Assembly (NCBI GenBank): GCA_963845485.1
Contig: CAWJSI010000007.1
Coordinates: 53,291 to 117,290 of the forward strand
Direction: 5' to 3'
DNA length: 64,000 nucleotides
From: Bog-756 sp963845485
GTDB taxonomy: Bacteria; Actinomycetota; Acidimicrobiia; Acidimicrobiales; RAAP-2
In this document: in pieces, positions 1 to 8,427 of the stretch
Numbering within the stretch: the stretch's first letter is position 1
Layout of the letters: every line of letters starts with the position of its first letter
The notes under the pieces: model-generated
Databases searched by the model: none
Told to the model about the DNA's origin: nothing
Seen by the model: only the letters and a program-made list of their open reading frames with translations
Translations under genes and position numbers: made by a program

Positions 1-225
1 CTCCTGGTACGGCAGCTGCATCGGCTCGTGGACGCCGGCAACACGGTGGTGGTGGTCGAGCACGACCTCGATGTGATCGCCACCGCTGACTGGGTCATCG
101 AGCTCGGCCCTGGGGGTGGCGACCGCGGGGGCAGGGTGGTCGCCACCGGTATCCCCGCCGAGATTTCCAACAACTCCGACAGTGTCACTGCGCTCTATCT
201 CGGCCGCCAGTTGGACCACTCATGA
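1..225 (+). CDS. uvrA: Excinuclease ABC subunit UvrA, C-terminal end (partial)
   Basis: The frame is open from the left edge, so only the last 74 residues are present. The segment NTVVVVEHDLDVIATADWVI followed by ELGPGGGDRGGRVVA is the conserved end of the second UvrA ATPase domain, just after Walker B: the EHDLD histidine switch, then the DLGPEGG-like stretch. UvrA is the damage-recognition ATPase of nucleotide excision repair and works with UvrB and UvrC. A UvrA2-type paralogue cannot be excluded from this much sequence. The gene ends with TGA at 223-225, and the next 190 bases hold no convincing gene. Confidence 0.9.
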   Translation, partial: LLVRQLHRLVDAGNTVVVVEHDLDVIATADWVIELGPGGGDRGGRVVATGIPAEISNNSDSVTALYLGRQLDHS

Positions 226-418
226 AGGACGGCAGCCAGTCGATGGGGTCAGGGGGCCAGGCCCCGGCCATCCTGCTTCTCGCTACCGCAGTGGTCTCGA
301 CGCAAGCGCGTGGAGCGGAGACCACGAGCGCGTGCGGGCGACAGCCCGATCCCACAATCAGTTTGACCTCTGCGCACCTGGGCATAGCTTCCGGCATCCA
401 GCAACGGGAGGCGAACTC

Positions 419-577
419 ATGGGAACAGCCAAGAACAAGACCAAGGCGGTTACCGGTACGGTCAAAGAGCAGGTCGGCAAGGCCACCAAAAACCGCTCCC
501 TCGAGGCCAAGGGGAAAAAGGACAAGGCCGCCGGCAACCTGAAGCAGGCCGGCAGGAACGTGAAGAAGGCCCTGTGA
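419..577 (+). CDS. CsbD family small stress protein
   Basis: This 52-residue, lysine-rich, hydrophilic protein starts MGTAKNKTKAVTGTVKEQVG and has the CsbD repeat pattern (KxKxxxGxxKExxGK, then a second KGKKDKAAGNLKQA half). CsbD-like proteins are small general-stress proteins of unknown biochemical role, induced by sigma-B in Bacillus. The ATG at 419 is preceded by GGGAGG at a normal distance. The same frame is open further upstream, but that part reads as non-coding arginine/serine-rich sequence, so the short form is chosen. It stands alone between the uvrA end and the CorA-like gene. Confidence 0.85.
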   Translation: MGTAKNKTKAVTGTVKEQVGKATKNRSLEAKGKKDKAAGNLKQAGRNVKKAL

Positions 578-611
578 CCGGCGCGGTCGCCGATCGCAGG
601 CGGCCGTGCCC

Positions 612-617
612 TAGCGT
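612..617 (+). promoter_or_regulatory. TAGCGT -10 box of a leaderless promoter
   Basis: TAGCGT lies 8 bases upstream of the TTG start of the CorA-like gene and there is no ribosome binding site. This supports the TTG at 626 as the start of both transcript and protein. The same hexamer stands 7 bases before the starts at 16353 and 21047. Confidence 0.55.
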
Positions 618-625
618 GGGGTGCC

Positions 626-1654
626 TTGACCCCTACTGACACAGCCCATGAAGGCATCGCCTCGGTGCGGAGCCGGGTGTGGCGAAATGGGATCAAGGAG
701 ATCGACAACTTCCCCCTCGAGCGGCTCTCCGACTATCTGGCGGAGGAGGGCTGTCTGGTGTGGGTCGATCTCTGCGACCCGACGCCGGAGCGTCTGAATC
801 AGATCGCCAACGAGCTGACCCTCGACCCTCTGGCCGTCGAGGACGCGTTGGCCCGGGCCGAGCGAGCCAAGGCCACCCGTTACGCCACGCACACGTTCAT
901 CACCGTCTACACCACCTGCCCACCGGCAGAGGGGTCGGAAGGTGATGAGGACCTACGTCTCGACGTGAGTCGAATCTCGGCCTTTGTGCTCCCCCGGGGA
1001 GTGGTCACCGTCCGCCAGACCAACCGATTCGACATCGACGCGGTGGTGCAACGCTGGGAGGACAACGCCGACCTGCTCAAGTACGGAGTCGGCGCCCTCG
1101 TCCACGGCCTGTTAGATGTGATCGTGGATGGTCACTTCGAAGCGGTGCAGGTGCTGGACGACCGAATCGAAGCGCTCGAGGACGGCCTCTTCGACGAGAA
1201 CGCCGTGAACCGTGACCTACAACTGCGCACTTACCGCATCCGACAGGACCTGGTCGAGCTCCGCCGGGTGGTCCTCCCCATGCGGGAGGTGGTCAATGCG
1301 GTGCTGCGACACCGGAAGGACATCCACGCGGCCAGCGAGCTCGACGGCTGGTTCGACGACCTCTACGACCATGTCCTCCGGGCGAGCGAGTGGACCGAAT
1401 CGTTGCGGGACATGGTGGCCACCATCTTCGAGACCAATCTCTCCCTCCAGGACGCCCGTCTCAATATGGTGATGAAGAAGCTGACCGGTTGGGCGGCAAT
1501 CATCGCCGTACCCACCGCGGTCACCGGCTACTTCGGCCAGAACATCCCCTATCCCGGATTCGGTAAGCACTGGGGGTTCCTGCTCAGCTGTGCCGTCATC
1601 GTCGGCCTGGCTGCGTCCCTCTACGTCCTGTTCCGGAAGAAGCGCTGGCTGTAG
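626..1654 (+). CDS. corA: CorA-family divalent metal ion transporter
   Basis: The protein has 342 residues, about the usual CorA length. A long acidic and helical cytoplasmic domain (roughly 1-280, including the DRIEALEDGLF coiled region) is followed by two C-terminal membrane helices (about 281-300 and 313-333) and a short basic tail, RKKRWL. CorA proteins are pentameric Mg2+/Co2+ channels. The pore signature at the end of helix 1 is YFGQN instead of the canonical YGMN: the Met is replaced by Gln while the Gly and Asn remain. Such variants occur in CorA-like branches, so the ion is uncertain. The start is TTG at 626, set by the TAGCGT box; GTG at 665 is an alternative. Confidence 0.88.
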   Translation: MTPTDTAHEGIASVRSRVWRNGIKEIDNFPLERLSDYLAEEGCLVWVDLCDPTPERLNQIANELTLDPLAVEDALARAERAKATRYATHTFITVYTTCPPAEGSEGDEDLRLDVSRISAFVLPRGVVTVRQTNRFDIDAVVQRWEDNADLLKYGVGALVHGLLDVIVDGHFEAVQVLDDRIEALEDGLFDENAVNRDLQLRTYRIRQDLVELRRVVLPMREVVNAVLRHRKDIHAASELDGWFDDLYDHVLRASEWTESLRDMVATIFETNLSLQDARLNMVMKKLTGWAAIIAVPTAVTGYFGQNIPYPGFGKHWGFLLSCAVIVGLAASLYVLFRKKRWL

Positions 1655-1761
1655 GTACGACCCGAAACACCAGGCCTGGCCTGAGTCTCCGACGGACCAT
1701 GCCCCCGATCAGATCTGCTCTTCGGGTTCCTCGCTCAGCCCACGTGAAGGTCGACCCGCGC

Positions 1762-1788
1762 ATCAGTGCGATCGAGATCAGTGCGATC
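1762..1788. repeat. Two 12-bp direct repeats upstream of vapBC (probable operator)
   Basis: ATCAGTGCGATC occurs at 1762-1773 and again at 1777-1788, one and a half helical turns apart start to start. It lies just upstream of the TATCAT box at 1805. Paired direct repeats at this position suit autoregulation by the ribbon-helix-helix antitoxin encoded downstream. The binding is inferred. Confidence 0.45.
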
Positions 1789-1804
1789 ATTTTATGCGAA
1801 GTGC

Positions 1805-1810
1805 TATCAT
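1805..1810 (+). promoter_or_regulatory. TATCAT -10 box, leaderless start of vapB
   Basis: TATCAT ends 7 bases before the GTG at 1818, the spacing expected if the mRNA begins at the start codon. There is no ribosome binding site for this GTG or for the ATG at 1794, which would itself lie upstream of the box. The promoter therefore decides the start. Confidence 0.5.
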
Positions 1811-1817
1811 CGACTCC

Positions 1818-2114
1818 GTGAAGCAGGTGATCACCAGGATCGACGAAGAGCTGGCCCGTGCGGTCAAGGAACGGGCCGCCGAGTCGGGAGAGTCGGTCAA
1901 CTCCTACGTCACCCGGCTTCTTCAGGCGGCAGTGGCGGGACCGCGCTCGCCACGCCAGATCTGGAAGGCCGCCGCTCGAGCCAATGGGGTGGTGATGACG
2001 CGGCCACCACGGCGCGATCAAGCGAGGAAGTCCGGCAGGGACCTGAAAACAGCGGTGACCACCCCCGCCGGGTTCGCCGCAGAACTGGTGAGCCTGGAGC
2101 GGGATCAACGGTGA
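1818..2114 (+). CDS. vapB: VapB-type antitoxin (ribbon-helix-helix)
   Basis: The protein has 98 residues. The N-terminus MKQVITRIDEELARAVKERA followed by AESGESVNSYVTRLLQ is a ribbon-helix-helix DNA-binding domain: a short strand (VITRID), helix 1 (EELARAVKERAAESG) and helix 2 (VNSYVTRLLQAAV). The C-terminal half is basic and would bind and block the toxin. The stop overlaps the toxin start by 4 bases (GTGA), so translation is coupled. An ATG at 1794 would add eight residues, but the TATCAT box favours GTG 1818. The 12-bp direct repeats just upstream are the likely autoregulatory operator. Confidence 0.82.
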   Translation: MKQVITRIDEELARAVKERAAESGESVNSYVTRLLQAAVAGPRSPRQIWKAAARANGVVMTRPPRRDQARKSGRDLKTAVTTPAGFAAELVSLERDQR

Positions 2115-2560
2115 TCATCTTCGCCGACACGAGTGCTCTCGGAAGCATGTATCTCGACGACGAAGAGGATGGCGCCTGGATCCGCCAGGTGATCTTCGAC
2201 GGCGACCATCAAGTCGTCATCTCGCAGTTGGCCGACGTGGAGTTTGTCAGTCTCCTGGAACGGGCGAAGCAGAGGGGTCGCATCGACGACGATGGACTGG
2301 CCGAGCGCCTCGCCGCGTTTGAGGACGACACGGATGACGAGGGAACGCTCGCCGTCGTTCCCCTTACCAGGGACACGTTCCTCACAGCACGCCATTTCGT
2401 GTTGGCTGCGGCGGTCAGAACCCTCGATGCACTGCAGCTGGCCTGTGCCGATGCCGTGTTCAACTCCAGCAGTGAACCGGTGAGCATCCTGACCCGTGAC
2501 CTACGCCAGGCCGAGGCCGCAACGGCTTTGGGATTCACGCTGTTCCAACCGGCTGCATAA
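2111..2560 (+). CDS. vapC: VapC-like PIN-domain ribonuclease toxin
   Basis: The protein has 149 residues and covers a full PIN domain: ADTSAL at the N-terminus (first acidic ligand), an ADVEFVSLLERA segment with the second acid, RTLDALQLACADAV with the third, and ILTRD near the end with the fourth. PIN toxins use these acids to bind Mg2+ and cut RNA, often tRNA or rRNA. The GTG start at 2111 overlaps the antitoxin stop. The Asp in LDALQLA is the most typical feature of VapC proteins. Nothing looks truncated. Confidence 0.87.
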   Translation: MIIFADTSALGSMYLDDEEDGAWIRQVIFDGDHQVVISQLADVEFVSLLERAKQRGRIDDDGLAERLAAFEDDTDDEGTLAVVPLTRDTFLTARHFVLAAAVRTLDALQLACADAVFNSSSEPVSILTRDLRQAEAATALGFTLFQPAA

Positions 2561-2584
2561 CGACGACGTGCAGAACGCCAGATC

Positions 2585-2962
2585 ATGAGTCCACGGGACA
2601 GTGAACTTCAGCGCTGGGCGGGAGATGAGAACCCGGAGTTCACCGTGCTCCTCGACACCGCCATGGTCGCCTCGGATTCGCTCCTCATCGGTCCCGACGC
2701 CATCAAGGCGAGTGCGGATCAGCTGCAGGCCGTCGGGCTGGCCGGGCTCGGTCGGCTGGACGCGCATCCATGTCCCGACGAGGATCTGGCCGACCGACTT
2801 GCCGTTCTCATCGACCGGTACGGTGCCATCGGTCGCTCGTTGCAGGTTCCTGCCGACGAGGAGTGGGGCTACGTTCCCGCCGTGGCCGCTCAGCTCCAGG
2901 CGCTGATCGCCGATCTGGCCATATTCCTGGCCGACCTCGGTCACGCCATCGAGGGTCGCTGA
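2585..2962 (+). CDS. Hypothetical protein, 125 aa
   Basis: I do not recognise a family. The protein is acidic and mostly helical by composition (ALADRLAVLIDRYGAIGRSL, then VAAQLQALIADLAIFLADLG), with no signal peptide, membrane segment or metal motif. It begins with ATG 24 bases after vapC and runs to a stop 45 bases before the CYTH-CHAD gene. Third-codon positions are strongly G/C, as in its neighbours, which supports coding. It might form a small helical bundle; no function is inferred. Confidence 0.65.
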   Translation: MSPRDSELQRWAGDENPEFTVLLDTAMVASDSLLIGPDAIKASADQLQAVGLAGLGRLDAHPCPDEDLADRLAVLIDRYGAIGRSLQVPADEEWGYVPAVAAQLQALIADLAIFLADLGHAIEGR

Positions 2963-2995
2963 CTCTTCGGTCCGATTGGCCGCGGCGAGGGTGGG

Positions 2996-3001
2996 TAGGG
3001 T
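2996..3001 (+). promoter_or_regulatory. TAGGGT -10 box, leaderless start of the CYTH-CHAD gene
   Basis: TAGGGT ends 6 bases before the GTG at 3008 and no ribosome binding site is visible, which supports GTG 3008 as the start. Confidence 0.45.
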
Positions 3002-3007
3002 GGCTCA

Positions 3008-4529
3008 GTGCCCGAGCCACCCACCGAGCGCGAGGTGAAGTTCGCTGCGGATCGCCGGTTCGTGCTCCCGGATCTGCGGGATCTCGTCAAACGGACGGTC
3101 AGGTTGCCCGAGCAGCACCTCGTGGCCACCTACTTCGATACCCCGGACTTCCGGCTGTGGGCTCGGGGGATCACCCTCCGCCATCGAACCGGCGAAGACG
3201 AAGGCACGGGTACGTGGACGCTGAAGCTGCCCCAATCGAGCTCGGGTCCCACGCTCGATCGCATGGAGTTGGAGTGGGAGGGATCGCCTGAGTTCATCCC
3301 CGACGCCGTGCACGAGATCGTGCGTGGGATCGCCCGACGAGCGGTATTCGAGCGGGTGACCTCCTTGGAGACGATCCGTCGTCGCCTGATCCTTCAGGGG
3401 GGCAGGCAGATCCTCTTGGCCGAGGTGGACGATGATCTCGTAACCATCCACGGCGGCCCCCACGACGGCGGGTGGTTCCGCCAGATCGAGGTGGAGCTGA
3501 ACGAGGCCGACGTCTCGCTCTTGGAGGCATGCATCGAACGACTCCGCCACGCGGGTGCCCGGATCGATGAACGGGGCCCGAAACTCGCTCACGCCCTGGA
3601 CGTGGATGCCCTCGGGTTGGACAGCGACTCCTTGGGATCGAAGTCGACGATCGCCGATGTGGTGGGGGAGAGCATCCGCAACGGGCTCGATCGCATCTTG
3701 GATCATGAGTACGTGCTGAGAGTGCACGACGAGGACCCACCGGTCGAGGCGATCCATCAGACCAGGGTGGCCACCCGACGGCTTCGCTCGGATCTGCAGA
3801 CCTTCAAGGATGTCCTGGATCCTGTCTGGGTGACCCATAGTCGTGCCGACTTGAAGTGGCTCGGCGGTGAGCTGGGTCTGGTACGAGACGCCGACGTTCT
3901 TGGTCAGCACCTCGGCCTCGCAGGAGCACCGGCGATGGGCGACACCAAAGGGCACGCCGGCCTGCGCGCTCAGCTGCACGGTCAGCGGGGCATTGCCGCT
4001 GAGCGAGTGGCGGAAGCCTTGGCCAGTGATCGCTACCTGCACCTGCTCGACCGACTCAGCGCCGCGGCGGACCGTCCCCCGCTGTTGTTCTCGGACCGAA
4101 CGGCACAGTTGGCCTCGGACGAGCCGTGCGTCGAGGGCGCTTCCGGCCATGGTCAAAAAACCCTGGAAAAAGCTGAGGAAACGGGTGGCGGCGGCCGGCA
4201 GTGCACCGACCGACCAGCAGCTCCATCAGATTCGCATCGCCGCCAAGCGGCTGCGCTATGCGGCGGAGGCGGCCGAGCCCGTGGTGGGCAAGCGGGCACG
4301 ACGGGTGGCGAGTGCGGCCGAACGCCTGCAGACGCAGCTCGGCGACCACCACGACGCCGTGGTCGCCGAGGCATGGTTGCGCGACCGGGCCAAAGGAGCC
4401 TCATCGAAGGTCGCCTTTTCTGCCGGGGTTCTGGCCGCCGAGCAGATGCGGCGCCAAGCGCGGTACCGACAGGGCTGGCAAGCCCGGTGGGTGAAAGCCG
4501 ACCGCCGCACCCGGGAGTGGATCCGCTAG
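3008..4529 (+). CDS. CYTH-CHAD domain protein, interrupted by a +1 frameshift
   Basis: The N-terminal CYTH domain (about 1-200) has the triphosphate-binding ExExK signature as EREVKF at residues 7-12, with further acidic and basic strand pairs. From about residue 215 a CHAD domain of helical repeats begins, with the usual conserved histidines and arginines (IHQTRVATRRLRSDLQTF, then LHQIRIAAKRLRYAAEAAEP). CYTH proteins act on triphosphates; CHAD domains bind polyphosphate. The frame breaks inside CHAD. Dropping one base, best T4127, turns GACGAGCCG-T-GCGTCG into a continuous DEPASRALPAMVKKPW that fits CHAD and runs to TAG at 4527-4529. This is either a sequence error or a real inactivation. 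The intact product would be about 506 residues. Confidence 0.8.
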
Positions 4530-4599
4530 TCACGCATACGGGAACGCCGTCGAGCTCGGCCCGAGCCCGTGGTCAGGATGGGTGCGGGTTCCCCTCGGG

Positions 4600-4605
4600 T
4601 AGCCT
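4600..4605 (+). promoter_or_regulatory. TAGCCT -10 box, leaderless start of acyl-CoA dehydrogenase
   Basis: TAGCCT lies 8 bases before GTG 4614. It favours GTG 4614 over the in-frame start at 4569, which lies upstream of the box. Confidence 0.45.
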
Positions 4606-4613
4606 CGTCGTCC

Positions 4614-5789
4614 GTGGACTTCGACCTCTCCCCCGAACTCGCCGAACTGCAGCAAAGTGTCCGTCGCCTGGCCCAGGACAAGGTCAAGCCCCGCGCTCGG
4701 GAGATCGACTCCACCGGCGAGTACCCGACCGACATCTTCGAGGCCTTCCGGGACGCCGACCTGTTGGGACTGTGCCTACCCACCGACCTGGGCGGCTCGG
4801 GGGCGGGCATCCTCGGACTGACCATCGCCATCGAGGAGGTGGCCAAGTACTCGAATGCCGCCGCCCTCATGCTGCTGCTCACCCGCCTGCCCGTGGGCCC
4901 GGTCCTCATCGCCGGGAACGACGACCAGAAACAGCGCTACCTGCCGGGCATCGCCACCGGCGAGTTGCGGGCCGGCTTCGGGCTCTCCGAGGCCGTGGCC
5001 GGCTCGGACGTGGCCGGTATGCGGACCCGAGCCGTGCCCGACGAGGGATCGGCGGGGGACTGGGTCCTCACCGGCACCAAGTGCTGGATGTCCGGCGTGG
5101 TCGAGGCCGACTGGTACACGGTCTTCGCCAAGACCGGTGATCCGGCGTCCCGGGCCCACGACTCCATCACGGCCTTCATCGTCGAGCGGTCCTGGGACGG
5201 CGTGTCGGTCGGCCGCACCGACAAGAAGATGGGCGTGCGGGGCGTCCACACCGGTGAGCTGGTCCTAGAAGACGTCCACGTGCCGGCCGAGAACGTCATC
5301 GGTGAGGTGGGCGGGTTCCGTCTGGCCATGCTGGGCCTCAACGCCATGCGACCCATCGTGGCCGCCCGGGGCATCGGCCTCGCCGAAGGGGCCCTCATGT
5401 ACGCCACCGAGTACGTGAAGGAACGCCAGGCCTTCAACCAGACCATCGCCGACTTCCAGGGCATCCAGTGGGAGATCGCCAAGGTGGCCGTCGACATCGA
5501 GGCGGCCCGCCTCCTCACCTACCGTTCGGCCTGGCTGGCCGACCAGGGGAAGTTCGGGAAGGAGTACGTGCCCTTCCTCTCCATGGCCAAGTACTTCGCC
5601 ACCGAGCTGGCCGTGCGGGCCTCGGGCCTCGCCGTGCAGCTCCTCGGGGCCGCCGGCTACATGGAGGAGCACCCGACCGAGCTCTGGTACCGCGACGCCA
5701 AGCAGCTGACCATCGTGGAGGGCACCTCCCAGGTCCAGTTGGGCCTCATCGCCCGGGGTGTGCTCGGCCACGATCTGTGGTGGGACTGA
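4614..5789 (+). CDS. Acyl-CoA dehydrogenase
   Basis: The protein has 391 residues, the normal length for the family. It begins MDFDLSPELAELQQSVRRLA, the usual N-terminal helix. The FAD/substrate region AGFGLSEAVAGSDVAGMRTR matches the GFALTEPxAGSD motif with some changes, CWMSGV replaces the usual WITNG, and the last third contains YRDAKQLTIVEGTSQVQLGLIAR with the catalytic Glu and the EGTSxIQ motif. It oxidises an acyl-CoA to the trans-2-enoyl-CoA and passes electrons to ETF; the substrate cannot be read from sequence. The start is chosen at GTG 4614 because of the TAGCCT box. Its TGA overlaps the trpD start by one base. Confidence 0.9.
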   Translation: MDFDLSPELAELQQSVRRLAQDKVKPRAREIDSTGEYPTDIFEAFRDADLLGLCLPTDLGGSGAGILGLTIAIEEVAKYSNAAALMLLLTRLPVGPVLIAGNDDQKQRYLPGIATGELRAGFGLSEAVAGSDVAGMRTRAVPDEGSAGDWVLTGTKCWMSGVVEADWYTVFAKTGDPASRAHDSITAFIVERSWDGVSVGRTDKKMGVRGVHTGELVLEDVHVPAENVIGEVGGFRLAMLGLNAMRPIVAARGIGLAEGALMYATEYVKERQAFNQTIADFQGIQWEIAKVAVDIEAARLLTYRSAWLADQGKFGKEYVPFLSMAKYFATELAVRASGLAVQLLGAAGYMEEHPTELWYRDAKQLTIVEGTSQVQLGLIARGVLGHDLWWD

Positions 5790-6898
5790 TGGCCACCCCG
5801 GCCGATGCCACCGAGGCGCCTTCGACACCGTTTGATGCCCTGGGCGGCTGGCCCGGCGTGCTCACCGACCTGTTGTCGGGCACCTCGCTGTCCTCGGCGT
5901 CGGCCGAGACGGTGATGGGCCAGGTCCTCTCGGGCGAGGCCACCCCAGCGCAGATCGCCTCGTTGGTCACCGCCCTGCGGGCCAAGGGCGAGTCGGTCGA
6001 AGAGATGACCGGCTTCGTGCGGTCCATGGTGGCCCACGCCGTGCCCCTGCCTCTGCCCGAGGGTATGGACGTCATCGACACGTGCGGGACCGGGGGAGAC
6101 CGGCTGCGCAGCATCAACGTCTCGACTATCGCCGCCCTCGTGGTGGCGGCCACCGGGGCCAAGGTGTGCAAGCACGGGGGCAGGGCCTCCTCCTCGGCGG
6201 TGGGCGCAGCCGATGTGCTGGAGGCGCTCGGGGTAGTGGCCGATCTCGGGCCGGCCGGGGTGGCCCGGTGCATCGACGAGGTGGGCATGGGCTTCTGCTT
6301 CGCCCCCCGGTTCCATCCGGCCATGCGCTTCGCCGGCCCGGTGCGGAGGGAGCTGGGCATTCCCACCGTCTTCAACTACCTCGGCCCCCTGGCCAACCCG
6401 GGCCGGGCCCGCTATCAGGTGGTGGGGGTGAGCAACCCGGCCATGGCCGACAAGATGCTCGGCGTGCTGGCCGCCAACCATGCCGTGCGGGCCGTCGTGG
6501 TCTACGGCGACGACGGCCTCGACGAGCTCAGCACCACCGGGCCCTCGACGGTGCACGAGCTCATCAGGAATGCGGAGGGGAACTACGAGACGTCGGCCTA
6601 CCGGGTGGACCCCGCCGTGCTCGGTTTCGCCCCGGCCTCCCTCGACGACCTTCGTGGTGGGGACGCCGCCTTCAACGCCGCGGCCATCCTGCGGGTCATC
6701 GGCGGGCAGGCCTCTCCCCACCGGGACATCGCCGTGCTCAACGCCGCCGCCGCTCTCGTCGTGGTGGGAGCGGTTCCCGACCTGCCCAGCGGGATCGTCC
6801 GGGCCGGTGAGGTCATCGACGACGGGCGGGCCGCCGAGGTGCTGCAGTCCCTCATCCGGGTCTCCTGCGAAGCGGCGGCCGAGGAGTCCGACCGCTGA
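5789..6898 (+). CDS. trpD: Anthranilate phosphoribosyltransferase
   Basis: The protein has 369 residues. The PRPP-binding loop DTCGTGGD and the anthranilate-binding KHGGRASSS stretch are both present, followed by the conserved ARxFHPAM segment (APRFHPAMRF) and FNYLGPLANP. It joins anthranilate to PRPP, the second committed step of tryptophan synthesis. The ATG overlaps the stop of the acyl-CoA dehydrogenase by one base, so the two are probably co-transcribed although they share no pathway; no other trp gene is nearby. The stop lies two bases from the convergent nuclease gene. Confidence 0.95.
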   Translation: MATPADATEAPSTPFDALGGWPGVLTDLLSGTSLSSASAETVMGQVLSGEATPAQIASLVTALRAKGESVEEMTGFVRSMVAHAVPLPLPEGMDVIDTCGTGGDRLRSINVSTIAALVVAATGAKVCKHGGRASSSAVGAADVLEALGVVADLGPAGVARCIDEVGMGFCFAPRFHPAMRFAGPVRRELGIPTVFNYLGPLANPGRARYQVVGVSNPAMADKMLGVLAANHAVRAVVVYGDDGLDELSTTGPSTVHELIRNAEGNYETSAYRVDPAVLGFAPASLDDLRGGDAAFNAAAILRVIGGQASPHRDIAVLNAAAALVVVGAVPDLPSGIVRAGEVIDDGRAAEVLQSLIRVSCEAAAEESDR

Positions 6899-6900
6899 CC

Positions 6901-8421
6901 TCACGGGGCTGGCGTCAGACAGCTCCCATCGACGACGGCACGATTTGAGGTGAGCGGACCGCTCGCTCCCGTCCCGCACGGACCGGTCAGCTCGGCCACC
7001 GTGGGGATGCGCTGGGCCGAGGTGGCGAGGCCGGTCGGGGAGCCGACATGGAGGAGCCGCACCCGCTCGGGGTGGGCGGCGAGCCACTGGGCGACGATGG
7101 CTGGTTCTTGATCGGAGCCGTCGCCCCCCAGGCCGGCAGGCCCTGGTCGGTCGACGTCGTTCGGTGGCGTGTCACCGATCCACACCCCTTCGTCCAAGAC
7201 GATCTCACCCTCACCTTCGACGGCGAGAACCACCCGTCCCGCCGATTGAAGCGACGCCACCCTTCGGTGGCGAGCCATCAGGGAGCGCAGCGCCTCGGCG
7301 TCGTCGCGCGCCACGGCCGCCTCCTCGTAGCGCTGTTGGCGGGCCAGTGCGGCCACGGTTTCGGCCAGGGGTCCCAACAGTCCGACGGGATCGGCCGCCA
7401 ACTCCTCGGGCGTCCAGGCCCGGCGTCGACCACGCCGGCCGGGGCGCGCTCGGCGATCGGCGATGGGGGTTGAATCGGTGGTGCGACCAGCCCGGCCCCG
7501 GCCGGTTCGACCCGCGCCCCGGGCCTTGCCCTGCTGGTTGAACGGGGGTGACCAGGCCCGGATGAGCCGGCCTTCGATGATGGCGGCGGTGAGCGGACCC
7601 TCACACACCCGGTGGTGGACACGGTCGAGCTGTCGGAGCAGCCGACCGATCTTCCGTCGTCCGTCCGAGGTGAAGTACGACCGGACGCGAGCCTGCAGGT
7701 CGGTGGCCTTGCCTACGTAGAGGACGTGGCCGGCAGCGTCGGTGAACCAGTAGACGCCGGGCCGGTGCGGGAGCCGGACGGTGAGGCGGAGCTTGGCCGC
7801 CTGGGGGTGGCCGATGAGCTTCGGCAGGGCGAGCAGCTCCTCCAGACCGAGGATGCCGAACGAGCCCGCCCGCTCCAACAGGGCGTGGAGGAGGTCGCCG
7901 GTGGCCAGGACGTCGGTCAGGGCCCGGTGGGAGGGTTGGTGGGGGAGGCCCAGGGTGGCCGCCAGGGTCCCGAGCTTGCAGTTGTGCACCATGTCGCGGA
8001 CCAGCCGACGGGCCAGGGCCAGCGTGTCGACGGTGGGGTTGGACAATGGGTCGCGGCCCGTGGCCACCAGGGCATGGTTGAGGAACGAGAGGTCGAAGCG
8101 CAGGTTGTGGCCCACCAGCACCGACGGGCCCACGAACTCGAGGAAGGAAGGGAGCATCTCGCCGACCCGGGGAGCATCGGCCACCATGGCGTCACTGATC
8201 CCGGTGAGCGCGGTGATGAACGGTGGGATCCGCTCATCGGGGCGGACGAAGGTCTGGTACGTGCCGAGGAGCTCACCACCCCGGTAGCGGGCGGCGGCCA
8301 CTTCGGTGAGGGAGCACTGCGCCGGGGACCCTCCGGTCGTCTCGACATCGACGACCACGAAGGTGACCTGGTGGAGCGGGGTCCCGAGATCGTCGAAGGA
8401 CCCCTGCAGGGCGACAGCCAT
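6901..8421 (-). CDS. DEDDh exonuclease / GIY-YIG endonuclease fusion (DnaQ-UvrC/Cho type)
   Basis: This 506-residue protein carries two nucleases. Residues about 18-180 are a DnaQ-like 3'-5' exonuclease with VVDVETTG, HNLRFDLSF and HRALTDVLATG, giving the DEDDh set. Residues about 215-300 are a GIY-YIG domain (GVYWF, then YVGKA, an ARVRSYF arginine and the catalytic Glu in AAIIEGRL) as in the UvrC N-terminus. A later segment, RQQRYEEAAVARDDAEAL, resembles a UVR (UvrB-binding) motif. Actinobacterial relatives include Mycobacterium tuberculosis Rv2191, from memory. The role is probably 3' incision in excision repair. The start ATG is leaderless behind TACAGT and an SOS box. Confidence 0.9.
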   Translation of the reverse strand: MAVALQGSFDDLGTPLHQVTFVVVDVETTGGSPAQCSLTEVAAARYRGGELLGTYQTFVRPDERIPPFITALTGISDAMVADAPRVGEMLPSFLEFVGPSVLVGHNLRFDLSFLNHALVATGRDPLSNPTVDTLALARRLVRDMVHNCKLGTLAATLGLPHQPSHRALTDVLATGDLLHALLERAGSFGILGLEELLALPKLIGHPQAAKLRLTVRLPHRPGVYWFTDAAGHVLYVGKATDLQARVRSYFTSDGRRKIGRLLRQLDRVHHRVCEGPLTAAIIEGRLIRAWSPPFNQQGKARGAGRTGRGRAGRTTDSTPIADRRARPGRRGRRRAWTPEELAADPVGLLGPLAETVAALARQQRYEEAAVARDDAEALRSLMARHRRVASLQSAGRVVLAVEGEGEIVLDEGVWIGDTPPNDVDRPGPAGLGGDGSDQEPAIVAQWLAAHPERVRLLHVGSPTGLATSAQRIPTVAELTGPCGTGASGPLTSNRAVVDGSCLTPAP

Positions 8422-8427
8422 GAGGCC

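Noticed and set aside
4154..4159. A6 run as the slippery site for the CHAD frameshift
   Set aside because: The correct CHAD reading (ALPAMVKKPW) is already in the second frame before the A6 run, so the break must lie upstream, near 4127.
5657..7087. 476-codon minus-strand frame opposite trpD
   Set aside because: It is a shadow of trpD; the sense frame has unambiguous TrpD motifs.
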